The notes below the pieces were generated by a model that saw only the letters and a program-made list of their open reading frames with translations, searched no databases and was not told where the DNA came from. Source: Flavobacteriaceae bacterium bin25 (GTDB lineage Bacteria > Bacteroidota > Bacteroidia > Flavobacteriales > Flavobacteriaceae). From it: a stretch of 64,000 nt of DNA. Both the position numbers and the translations under genes were made by a program. The stretch covers positions 1 to 64,000 of the forward strand of contig MPMN01000004.1 of the NCBI GenBank assembly GCA_002238525.1, in the 5' to 3' direction. Shown here piece after piece: positions 26,830 to 34,866 of the stretch (position 1 is the first letter of the stretch; the number at the start of each line of letters is the position of its first letter).

Positions 26830-28512
26830 TTACCGAATTACAGCAGCATGGTCATCTCCCCTTGGGTCTGCTCCTGTGGTGATTATCCCCAAACTATCAA
26901 CTCTTATGGCATCTACTCGTCCCATGATTCGGGTGTACTTTTCATTGATGCTGTAGCCTTTGTCTCGAAGGGAATCTATTAACTTTTGTTCGAATAAGTC
27001 AGGTTCAAAAATGATGTAGTCAGGGTACCATTGATGGTGAAATCTTGGGGACTTAACCGCATCCTGAATGTCCATTCCATATTCATAAACATTCAGTATA
27101 GTTTGGACCACCGAAGTAATGATTGTTGGTCCTCCTGGAGTGCCGACAATCAGTCCTAGTTTTCCATTTTTTTCGACAATGGTTGGTGTCATAGAACTGA
27201 GCATGCGTTTTTGTGGTTCTATTGCATTGGCATCTCCACCCAGAAGACCAAACATATTTGGTTCATCAGGATTTATCGCAAAATCATCCATTTCATTATT
27301 CAAAAATGTACCCAATTCTTCAACATAAACTTTCGACCCATAAGCTCCGTTGAGTGTTGTAGTTACCGATACGGCATTACCTTGGGTATCTAGAATCGAA
27401 TAATGTGTGGTTTCAAAGTTTTCCCTAGTTTTCAAAACACCTGGTTGAATTTCTTCTGATTTGGTTGCTTGATTAAAACTCATTGAATTCATTCTAAAAA
27501 GCAAATAATCATCATCTAAAAGGCTATCTATGGGAATTTCTACGTAGTCAATATCCCCTAAGAATTTCGATCTGTCGGCAAATGATCTACGTTGGGCTTC
27601 AACCAATACTTGTATGCTTTTAAGGGTATTATGACCATATTGTTCTAAAGGATAAGGTTCAGACATTTTTAAAATTTGTCCTATGCATATACCACCAGAT
27701 GAAGGAGGCCCCATGGAATAGATTGTCAAGTCGTCATAATCAAACACTACCGGATTTCTCCAGACAGATCGATATAAATCAAGGTCTAATTGATTGATGA
27801 TTCCTCCGGTCTCTTGTATTCGGCCGATTAGTTTTTCTGCGACTTCCCCTTTGTAAAAACCATCACGTCCTTTTTGTTGAATGATTTCAAGGGTATTGGC
27901 CAATTGAGGATTTTTTATTCGATTTCCTCTTTTGTATTGATGACTATATAATGAATTGTCCCCATTAATTTTTCTGATTGTTTCCCGATGCCTATCAAGA
28001 GTACGAGCTTGCTTCTTGGTTATTTTATATCCATTATTTGCTAGATCTATGGCTGGTTGTACAAGTGTTTCCCAAGGAAGGCTACCATATTTTTTGTGCA
28101 TAGATACAAGTCCATCAACTGAGCCGGGCACCCCACTTGCGAGCCCACCTACTAGTGAAAGATCTGGCACGGTATTGCCCAGTGAATCAAGAAACATATC
28201 TCGATGGGCTTTCCATGGTGCCTTTTCACGATAATCCAAAGAACCTGTCTTTCCTTCATTTGTTCTGTAAACCAAAAAACCGCCACCAGCTAAATTACCT
28301 GCAAAGGGATGGCATACCGTTAAAGCAAAACCTACTGCTACTGCTGCATCAAATGCGTTCCCCCCTTGTTTGATAATGTCAATACCAATTTTGGAAGATT
28401 CTTTTCTTGCAGAGACTACAGCAGCTTTGATGGGCTTTTTCTGTTCACAACAAAGAAAGGTTATGCAACCGAAAACCCATATGTATTTTAGATATAAAAA
28501 ACTGAATTTCAA
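26830..28512 (-). CDS. ggt: Gamma-glutamyltransferase, lipoprotein form
   Basis: Ntn-hydrolase that cleaves the gamma-glutamyl bond of glutathione and related peptides. The 560-residue precursor has an N-terminal lipoprotein signal (WVFGCITFLCCEQKK). The large subunit begins AAVVSARKESSKIGIDIIKQGGNAFDAAVA and contains NLAGGGFLVYR. Autocleavage is expected before the Thr in FETTHYSILDTQGNAVSV (about residue 368), and the small subunit carries NNEMDDF, the MLSSMTPT oxyanion-binding pair and GTPGG. All catalytic elements are intact. Lipid anchoring implies activity in the periplasm or at the surface. Possibly co-transcribed with uvrA, 44 bases downstream. Confidence 0.96.
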   Translation of the reverse strand: MKFSFLYLKYIWVFGCITFLCCEQKKPIKAAVVSARKESSKIGIDIIKQGGNAFDAAVAVGFALTVCHPFAGNLAGGGFLVYRTNEGKTGSLDYREKAPWKAHRDMFLDSLGNTVPDLSLVGGLASGVPGSVDGLVSMHKKYGSLPWETLVQPAIDLANNGYKITKKQARTLDRHRETIRKINGDNSLYSHQYKRGNRIKNPQLANTLEIIQQKGRDGFYKGEVAEKLIGRIQETGGIINQLDLDLYRSVWRNPVVFDYDDLTIYSMGPPSSGGICIGQILKMSEPYPLEQYGHNTLKSIQVLVEAQRRSFADRSKFLGDIDYVEIPIDSLLDDDYLLFRMNSMSFNQATKSEEIQPGVLKTRENFETTHYSILDTQGNAVSVTTTLNGAYGSKVYVEELGTFLNNEMDDFAINPDEPNMFGLLGGDANAIEPQKRMLSSMTPTIVEKNGKLGLIVGTPGGPTIITSVVQTILNVYEYGMDIQDAVKSPRFHHQWYPDYIIFEPDLFEQKLIDSLRDKGYSINEKYTRIMGRVDAIRVDSLGIITTGADPRGDDHAAVIR

Positions 28513-28529
28513 ATTTTTAAAGATATTTA

Positions 28530-29093
28530 TTAAAGAATGGAATTAAGTCTGTTAAAAAACTGAAAAAATAGGCCCTCAAAGTAATGATAATTTGTCTTTA
28601 ATTCGGTAACGCTGTTACTTAGATTTGAATTATATGGTATTCTTTGTTCCATTTGTAATAGTATCAATTTCAAGTCATCTAAATCTCTGTATTTATTTAA
28701 CCATTGGTGCTGTACTAATCTTTCGATAAAGCGCTGAATGTTTGGCGGAAACAGTGTCTTATTAGCCAGGGCGTAATCACTAAAATTTTCAGTAAAAACA
28801 TGGAGTTTTTGTTGATGATATTTCTCCCAATTGTTTGACAGAAAATGATCAAAATACATATCGATAATTACTTTACTAAAATGCCTGTAAGAAGGGAAGA
28901 GTATTTGTGTAGCTTTATAGACTATTGGACTAGAGTCGGTCAATGAATCTATTTTTCTATGTAGAAGCACTCCTTGTTGAACCTTTTTAGGATATTGGAG
29001 GTATTGCTTACCCTTAATTTTATCGGCAACAAGATTGGATAATCCCAATAGTTTATCATCTCTTGAGAGGTAAATGTGGGCTAAAAAATTCAT
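28530..29093 (-). CDS. DUF479 / acyl-carrier-protein phosphodiesterase-like protein
   Basis: The 187-residue protein starts MNFLAHIYLSRDDKLLGLSN, with GNxxAD replaced by SNLVADKIKG, then QQGVLLHRKIDSLTDSSPIV and SKVIIDMYFDHFLSNNW. This is the HD-like pattern of AcpH (DUF479), which removes 4'-phosphopantetheine from ACP in E. coli. Conserved His and Asp residues (HRKID, DMYFDHFL) are present. Activity on ACP in this organism is inference. It lies 17 bases upstream of ggt on the same strand, so may head that transcription unit. Confidence 0.88.
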   Translation of the reverse strand: MNFLAHIYLSRDDKLLGLSNLVADKIKGKQYLQYPKKVQQGVLLHRKIDSLTDSSPIVYKATQILFPSYRHFSKVIIDMYFDHFLSNNWEKYHQQKLHVFTENFSDYALANKTLFPPNIQRFIERLVQHQWLNKYRDLDDLKLILLQMEQRIPYNSNLSNSVTELKTNYHYFEGLFFQFFNRLNSIL

Positions 29094-29369
29094 CTATGAT
29101 GTCTATGACATTTTGTTAATTGACATCGGGAGGCAAATTAGTTATTTGGAAAAATACGGATTCTATTTTTACTGTTCTTTTCTAACCTTAGATATATATC
29201 TAAGAAAAAACGGCAACATATCATCAATGGAAATTGATAAAAAAGTGGAGGATAGAAAATTAATTGGTATCTTTTTAGTGAAAAAGAAAATAATTGATCA
29301 TATCAATATCCACTCAGGAAAACTAATTTTAGAAATGAATAAAGATTAATTTTCCAGCAAAAAAGGATT

Positions 29370-30740
29370 ATGACATTAATTAAATCCGTTTCGGGTTTTC
29401 GGGGTACAATCGGAGGTAAGCCTGGCGATAATTTAACCCCTTTGGATGTGGTAAAATTTACTTCCGCTTTTGCTACGGTATTGCTTGAAGAGTATTCAAA
29501 CCCAGTGGTAATCATTGGCCGCGATGGTCGAATATCTGGACAGATGGTTCAAGGACTTGTCATTCATACCTTAAGTGCAATGGGTATAAATACAATTGAT
29601 TTGGGTTTATCAACTACGCCAACGGTTGAATACATGGTATTGAAATTAACTGCCCAAGGCGGTATTATCCTTACTGCGAGTCACAATGAGCGTCATTGGA
29701 ATGCCTTAAAGATGCTCAACCAACATGGTGAAATTATATCTATAAAATATGGTCAGCGAATATTAGAAATAGCCAAAAAAGAGTCATTTGAATATGCACA
29801 GGTTAATCGGTTAGGTAAACTCAGCAGTTATGATGATGCGATTTCAGACCATATTCAGGGGATCTTAAAGCTTGATATTATTGACACCAACAAGATAAAA
29901 GAAAGGAGCTTTAAAGTAGTTGTAGATTGTATAAATTCTACTGGTGGTTTAGCTTTTAGGCCATTGTTGGAAGCTCTTGGGGTAGACTATTGCTTTATAA
30001 ATGACGTAATAGATGGGAATTTCAAGAGAAATCCAGAGCCTCTGTCAAATAATTTATCTGAACTATCAACAAAGGTAACTGAGGTAAATGCTGATTTGGG
30101 AATTGCCGTTGATCCGGATGTCGACAGGCTGGTTTTAATTGATGAAAAAGGCAAGCCATTCGGAGAGGAGTACACCATAGTATCTTGTGTTGATTATGTA
30201 TTGTCCAGAATTAAGGGTAATACTGTATCTAATTTATCAACTACAAGGGCAGTGAGAGATATAACCAAAGAATACGGAGGCAAACATTATGATTGTCCGG
30301 TTGGAGAGTTTTTTGTTGTCGACAAGATGAAGCAAGTAAACGCAGTTATCGGCGGCGAGGGAAGTGGAGGAGTGATTTATCCAAAACTCCATTATGGTCG
30401 CGATGCTCTTGTTGGTGCGGCATTGTTTTTAAGTTTGCTGGCAAGCCGGGCTCAAACTGTATCTGAACTAAAAAATAGTTACCCAATCTATTTTATGTGC
30501 AAAGAGAAAGTCCACCTAAGCTCTAATGAAGAAATTGAAAGCGCACTAGTATTGATAAAGGAAAAATATGGAAAATACCACCCTATTTTAACTGATGGAG
30601 TAAAAATAGATTTTGAAGAAAGTTGGGCTCATATAAGAAAGTCAAATACAGAGCCCATTATTAGAATTTACACCGAGGCTAAATCTCAGAATGAGGCTGA
30701 TCTGTTGGCTAAGAAAATCCGAACTCAACTCAAGAATTAG
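29370..30740 (+). CDS. glmM: Phosphoglucosamine mutase
   Basis: Interconverts glucosamine-6-phosphate and glucosamine-1-phosphate for UDP-GlcNAc, peptidoglycan and lipid A. The 456 residues carry the N-terminal SVSGFRGTIGG, the active-site serine in ILTASHNERHWNALKML (about residue 100), the metal loop AVDPDVDRLVL near 250 (DPDxDR), GGEGSGGVIYP for sugar recognition, and the C-terminal phosphate-binding region RKSNTEPIIRIYTEA. Typical of Bacteroidota GlmM. A purine-rich AAAAAAGGA lies just ahead of the ATG. The gene end overlaps the convergent acyltransferase gene by 11 bases. Confidence 0.95.
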   Translation: MTLIKSVSGFRGTIGGKPGDNLTPLDVVKFTSAFATVLLEEYSNPVVIIGRDGRISGQMVQGLVIHTLSAMGINTIDLGLSTTPTVEYMVLKLTAQGGIILTASHNERHWNALKMLNQHGEIISIKYGQRILEIAKKESFEYAQVNRLGKLSSYDDAISDHIQGILKLDIIDTNKIKERSFKVVVDCINSTGGLAFRPLLEALGVDYCFINDVIDGNFKRNPEPLSNNLSELSTKVTEVNADLGIAVDPDVDRLVLIDEKGKPFGEEYTIVSCVDYVLSRIKGNTVSNLSTTRAVRDITKEYGGKHYDCPVGEFFVVDKMKQVNAVIGGEGSGGVIYPKLHYGRDALVGAALFLSLLASRAQTVSELKNSYPIYFMCKEKVHLSSNEEIESALVLIKEKYGKYHPILTDGVKIDFEESWAHIRKSNTEPIIRIYTEAKSQNEADLLAKKIRTQLKN

Positions 30741-31611
30741 GGAGATTTTTGCTGTATTTAAATCGGTTGTGGGTCCATAGGTATTGTATAGGGTCTTGAG
30801 CTATTTGTTTTTGGAGCAAATCCAAATACTTCTGTGTGATATGATTTATAGGTTCTTCCTTGGGACTTTGAGAAATAAGTTCAAATTCAGCTTCATAAAA
30901 TCCTCTTTTGGTTGTTTTGATGGACATATAGATTACTGGAATATCTAAAATTCGGGCGATTCGTTCGGCTCCATTATGTACTGGAACAACTTGATTTAAA
31001 AACTTTGAATACAGTGTTTTGGCATTAGAAGAGGGCGATTGGTCATTAGCTACGATATAGAGTCCACCATTGTTGTTCTTTTTTTGTCTTGTAATATGGT
31101 TTGCAAATTCGTATCGCGATACTAATTGACAGCCGACTTTGGTTCTGATTTTTTTGATGAGACGATTTATAATTTTATTGGAGATTGGTGTGTAAAGAGC
31201 ATAGGTCGACCAAGAACTGAATTGACTGATAGTTGGGGTTAATTCCCAGTTAGAGTAGTGTGAAGCCAAAACGATGATGATTCTATTATCTACTTGTAAT
31301 TGTTTGATCAGATTGGAATTTTTAAATCTTATTCGGGTAGATGCCCAACTAGAAGGTCTTGCCAAAGGACGGATAATTTCTATGAGAATATCACAAAAAT
31401 GTTTGTAAAACTTTTTTTCAATTTCTTTTTTATGCTTGGCATTTACATGGGGCAAAGCGAGACTGAGGTTTTTTCTAACGATTTTCTTTCGGTATCCTAC
31501 TATTCCATATGCAATGAGATATAATATATTAGAGAACCAATAAAATAGCCAATGGGGTAAAATTGATAATACGAATAACAGAGGATATAATAGTACTGAG
31601 AAATGTTTCAT
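30730..31611 (-). CDS. LpxL/HtrB-type lipid A or lysophospholipid acyltransferase
   Basis: Adds a secondary acyl chain, most likely to Kdo2-lipid A, at the inner membrane. The 293 residues have an N-terminal membrane segment (LLYPLLFVLSILPHWLFYWF), the catalytic HxxxxE as HYSNWE in LASHYSNWELTP near 119, a NDQSP segment matching the D-Q-x-P motif, and the C-terminal QYLWTHNRFK, which resembles the WxxRRFK ending of the family. Together with kdsB and the lpx genes it completes lipid A supply in this window. The acyl donor and acceptor cannot be read from sequence. Confidence 0.9.
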   Translation of the reverse strand: MKHFSVLLYPLLFVLSILPHWLFYWFSNILYLIAYGIVGYRKKIVRKNLSLALPHVNAKHKKEIEKKFYKHFCDILIEIIRPLARPSSWASTRIRFKNSNLIKQLQVDNRIIIVLASHYSNWELTPTISQFSSWSTYALYTPISNKIINRLIKKIRTKVGCQLVSRYEFANHITRQKKNNNGGLYIVANDQSPSSNAKTLYSKFLNQVVPVHNGAERIARILDIPVIYMSIKTTKRGFYEAEFELISQSPKEEPINHITQKYLDLLQKQIAQDPIQYLWTHNRFKYSKNLPNS

Positions 31612-31907
31612 CAGTATTTACAAAGATAGGTTCAGATTTTATTATTTGTAGATTCTTACAAGTCCGGATTCCTTATCAGGGTCATCTAATAGTTTGATTA
31701 CCGTCAAGAGACTTTATTTTGAAGAATTATAAGTTATTGTAACCTCAAATGTGAAGACATTATATCCTTATGGGTAGCTCTATTCTTGATTGGCATTCTT
31801 ACTAAAAATTATGGGTAATTTATTTTTTAGGTTATTTGGAAGTACCAATGATAAGTTATTGGGCATTGTATTATTGTTTTCATAAAAAGTTGTTTTACAG
31901 TCCAAAG

Positions 31908-32099
31908 TTAAATTTTTGCATAAAGATCTGCACTTGATTTAAGCATTCTCAGTTGCTCTAATTCCTTTTCATTCCATTGGTTATCATCATTTTTTTGAGG
32001 CATTTGCACAGACGATTTTATTAATTCATCCATAGAAAAACTATATTGATGTTTCTCTAAGTGTTTTTCTAAAAAATCTGAAAAGCCAATTAATTCCAT
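31908..32099 (-). CDS. Small acidic/basic helical protein, function unknown
   Basis: A 63-residue protein, MELIGFSDFLEKHLEK then MDELIKSS and NEKELEQLRMLKSSADLY. It is predicted helical and charged, with no signal or membrane segment; no family is recognised. It is supported as a gene by an exact TAnnTTTG box 18 bases upstream and by an ATG start. It lies downstream of the tmRNA gene on the same strand with about 310 bases between. Confidence 0.5.
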   Translation of the reverse strand: MELIGFSDFLEKHLEKHQYSFSMDELIKSSVQMPQKNDDNQWNEKELEQLRMLKSSADLYAKI

Positions 32100-32117
32100 T
32101 TATTTGATTTGATATTG

Positions 32118-32125
32118 CAAATGTA
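32118..32125 (-). promoter_or_regulatory. Bacteroidota -7 promoter box of the 63-residue gene
   Basis: TACATTTG on the minus strand, 18 bases before the ATG at 32099. No -33 TTG is evident. Confidence 0.5.
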
Positions 32126-32413
32126 GCAAGTCTATTAGAGACATGATTTAAAAAATAAAATCATGGTTATTGGATTTATCTTAGGCAAACAATTTTTTAG
32201 GGGAGGGAAAATCTAAGAACACACAAATGCATTTTGGTGTTCACCAATCATAACAATAGTACAATCTATACCATCAATTATATGAAGAGAAAAAGAAGAA
32301 CAACTCCCTGGTTATTACCTATGTTCATGAAATAAAGAAATTTTGTTATTGGTTACAATAGGATCTAATTCCCTTATTTGTATGATGTGTAAGATGGGGT
32401 AGGGGAAAAAATG
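32126..32413. other. Intergenic stretch downstream of tmRNA
   Basis: About 290 bases between the 63-residue gene and the tmRNA 3' end. I see no gene, tRNA or convincing terminator stem for the tmRNA in it. Confidence 0.4.
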
Positions 32414-32803
32414 TGGAGTCGGCGGGAATCGAACCCGCGTCCAAACAAGCGACAATCGGTCCTCTACAAGTTTAGTTTCATTTTGGTTTTCGAGAAATTT
32501 TTGGAAAGAAACATCCATAAAATCTCCTTAGCACTAAAATTTTCGAACAAGATTCGCGCTATTTTGTTCTATGTTGACTTTGAATGGTGCCTCATTGAAA
32601 ACCGCCGCCAACAAAGGCTATTTTCTGAGACATCCAGCTTCCCGATCAGTTCGAGAGAGGCTTAAATTTTAAAGTGTTTAAGCAGCTAGAGCGTAATTTT
32701 TTTCGCCAATTAATTTTTTGGAAAATCAGATTTACGAGCTATTATCCAATGCTCGACTTGCAAACTGTCATAATCAATCCTGATGTCAAAACCAGTCGAC
32801 CCC
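32414..32803 (-). ncRNA. ssrA: Transfer-messenger RNA (tmRNA)
   Basis: Rescues stalled ribosomes and tags the stalled protein for proteolysis. On the minus strand the 5' end is GGGGTCGACTGGTTTTGACA (32803 downward) and the 3' end GGGTTCGATTCCCGCCGACT plus CCA. GGGGTCG and CGACTCC form the 7-bp acceptor stem, and the T arm GGGTTCGATTCCC is standard. The tag reading frame runs from 32707 to 32678, GGC-GAA-AAA-AAT-TAC-GCT-CTA-GCT-GCT-TAA, giving GEKNYALAA, which ends in the usual ALAA degron. The genome reads ACA, not CCA, after the stem, so CCA is probably added after transcription. About 390 nucleotides. Open frames over it are not genes. Confidence 0.97.
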
Positions 32804-32953
32804 AAATTTCAATGAACAATTGGACAGAACGAAGTTCTGTCCCGGCAAAGTTAATCATTTTACATGCAATTAACTGACAACTGACAAGTACGAATAATTT
32901 ACTTATAAAATAGATTGAAAAGTTGCATTTAAGAGATGATTGTATGGAGTAAA

Positions 32954-32982
32954 TTGCCTAATCAGTAATGACAATAATTTTG
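32954..32982 (+). promoter_or_regulatory. Bacteroidota promoter (-33 TTG and -7 TAATTTTG) of the rhomboid gene
   Basis: TTG at 32954-32956 and TAATTTTG at 32975-32982, with 18 bases between, fit the Bacteroidota promoter. Transcription would begin near 32986, about 27 bases before the TTG start at 33014. Confidence 0.6.
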
Positions 32983-33013
32983 GAAGTACTTTTATCGTCC
33001 AAATTAAAAACTC

Positions 33014-33676
33014 TTGATTCCAGAAAATTCCATAGTACTGATAATTATACTTCTGAATGTAATCATAAGCTTTATAGGCTTTTCTAATCCATATTTTTTT
33101 TCAAAATATAAGTTTACAATATCCGGTATAGACCAGGGTCAATATTACCGTTATTTCTCTTCTGCTTTTCTACATGTTGGGACTAGTCATCTGCTGTTCA
33201 ATATGTTGACCTTTTATTTTTTTGCGCCTATAGTTTCGAATGTATTTGATAATCTCCAGTTTATTTTGATATATGCCGGTGGGTTGTTTGCCGGAGGTTG
33301 GATGTCCTATCGGTTAAATCAACAAAAGAAAGGCTACTCAGCTGTGGGAGCTTCTGGTGCGGTAATTGGAATTTTATTTGCTTCAATAATCATACGTCCG
33401 GATTTAGATTTATATATCTTTTTTATACCCATACCCATTAAAGGATATCTTTTTGCAATTATCTATATCATATACACTATAACGAGTATGAATAACCAGC
33501 GGGATTCAATTGGTCACTCAGCTCACTTGGGTGGAGCTATAGGAGGTTTGGCTGTAACCTTATTGCTTAAACCAGAACTACTGAAAGATTCAGTGGAAAT
33601 AATTCTGCTGATGCTTGGAGCAATTGCCGTCGGTGCATTAATAATCAAGCGAATATCCAATAAGCTCCAATCCTAA
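33014..33676 (+). CDS. Rhomboid-family intramembrane serine protease
   Basis: Cleaves transmembrane substrates inside the lipid bilayer. The 220 residues are mostly hydrophobic with about six helices. The catalytic Ser is in AVGASGAVIGIL near residue 116 and the catalytic His in GHSAHLGGAIGGL near 171; the HLLFNMLTFYFF segment of helix 2 carries the supporting His/Asn pair. Start is a TTG at 33014 (MIPENSIVLIIILLN); there is no better in-frame start, and the promoter at 32954 supports it. Substrates are unknown. It is convergent with the TlpA-like gene, eight bases away. Confidence 0.93.
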   Translation: MIPENSIVLIIILLNVIISFIGFSNPYFFSKYKFTISGIDQGQYYRYFSSAFLHVGTSHLLFNMLTFYFFAPIVSNVFDNLQFILIYAGGLFAGGWMSYRLNQQKKGYSAVGASGAVIGILFASIIIRPDLDLYIFFIPIPIKGYLFAIIYIIYTITSMNNQRDSIGHSAHLGGAIGGLAVTLLLKPELLKDSVEIILLMLGAIAVGALIIKRISNKLQS

Positions 33677-33683
33677 GGATGAT

Positions 33684-34802
33684 CTAATTTTTGTTGCCTA
33701 GTTGTAGTTCAATTTCTGACCGAATAGCATCTAAATCGTGTCCGATTTCAATGATGGATCCAATAGAATCTAATACAATTAGATAGGGTATTGCTGATAT
33801 GTTGTATGCTCTAGCTATCGGTCCTTCATACCACTCTAAATTCGAGATATGATCCCATGAGCCGAGTCCATCGTCTTCTATTGCCTGAAGCCATTTATTA
33901 CGTTCTTGATCTAAGGAAATGCTGACTATATTGAATCCACTTGAAGCGTAATTTTTGTATAATTCAACCAATTCTGGACTCTGTATTCTACATGGTTTAC
34001 ACCAGGAAGCCCAAAAATCTAAAAGTGTGATTTTCCCTTGCAATTGTTTTAATGAGACAACTTCTCCATCGGGTCTAGGTCCAGAAAAATTTGGTGCAAT
34101 TTCACCAACTTTGAGATCTTCTGTTCTAATTCCCAGAGCATCACTAACTTGTTTGTTAACCGAACCTTTTTTGATTTTTTTTGACAATTGATCATATAAT
34201 TTCAAGAGAGAATCATTGGGAATAGTTTGAGTCAAAGAATGGCTTTGAAGAATTAGAAGCGAAAGAAAAGATTCTGGATTGTCTTTGACAAAATCTATAT
34301 CGTATTGAATAATTTTTTTTTCAATATCATAATACTGATCGTACAAATCTTCAAGTAAAACAGAATCTCCGCTTGATTGTGCTTCATATCCTTCATTTCC
34401 AATAGACTCTAGAGAAGATCGGAAGGATTCGATGTCATTTTTGTACGTATTCAAACCGATATTAGAGTAGGTTCCACCCAATGTAAAGTGAGGTAAATCG
34501 TCTTTTTTAATCTCCATTGTGATTTTTCCTTGTTCAGCAATAAACAGAAAATACTGAGGGTAGTCTTCAATTTGCAAAAATGAATTGGAGGGGTAGTCGA
34601 TTTTTCGATTGAATTGAATTGTTCCTTTTTCTATAATTGCAGTATCAATAGTTGCTGGCTGATTATTTTGGTCAATTTCTATTAGGTATGCGGATTTTCC
34701 ATCTCCGAGATCAGTAGTCACTATGAGTTCATATGATTTTTTCTTTCCACAGGATATAATTATAAAGACAAGGAGTAAGAAAGTTATATAGGTGGATTTC
34801 AT
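33684..34802 (-). CDS. TlpA/ResA-like thiol-disulfide lipoprotein with DUF4369-like N-terminal domain
   Basis: A 372-residue lipoprotein: signal ITFLLLVFIIISCGKK with the lipidated Cys near residue 18. Residues about 25-120 look like the DUF4369 beta domain common in Bacteroidota redoxins (IDTAIIEKGTIQFNRKIDYP). A helical spacer follows, then a thioredoxin fold with GKITLLDFWASWCKPCRIQS, whose CKPC is the redox pair, NIVSISLDQERNKWLQAI and the cis-Pro region YNISAIPYLIVLD. Such proteins reduce periplasmic disulfides, for example in cytochrome maturation. The specific partner is unknown. Divergent from the YdiJ-type gene, with its own promoter box. Confidence 0.93.
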   Translation of the reverse strand: MKSTYITFLLLVFIIISCGKKKSYELIVTTDLGDGKSAYLIEIDQNNQPATIDTAIIEKGTIQFNRKIDYPSNSFLQIEDYPQYFLFIAEQGKITMEIKKDDLPHFTLGGTYSNIGLNTYKNDIESFRSSLESIGNEGYEAQSSGDSVLLEDLYDQYYDIEKKIIQYDIDFVKDNPESFLSLLILQSHSLTQTIPNDSLLKLYDQLSKKIKKGSVNKQVSDALGIRTEDLKVGEIAPNFSGPRPDGEVVSLKQLQGKITLLDFWASWCKPCRIQSPELVELYKNYASSGFNIVSISLDQERNKWLQAIEDDGLGSWDHISNLEWYEGPIARAYNISAIPYLIVLDSIGSIIEIGHDLDAIRSEIELQLGNKN

Positions 34803-34818
34803 TCAATATTAATTTTAC

Positions 34819-34826
34819 CAAAAATA
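34819..34826 (-). promoter_or_regulatory. Bacteroidota -7 promoter box of the TlpA-like gene
   Basis: TATTTTTG on the minus strand, 16 bases ahead of the ATG at 34802, in the 64-base divergent region shared with the YdiJ-type gene. Confidence 0.5.
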
Positions 34827-34866
34827 TCTATTTCGTTAATACCTATTTTGCATTAACCTTTCTAAA

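Noticed and set aside
29074-29349. 91-codon plus frame between the DUF479 gene and glmM
   Set aside because: It overlaps the DUF479 start, has no start signal or recognised family, and lacks a promoter. A shorter 40-codon frame from 29228 is possible but unsupported.
32315-32877. Short open frames over the tmRNA region
   Set aside because: They overlap a clear tmRNA with acceptor stem, T arm and tag frame; their peptides match no family.
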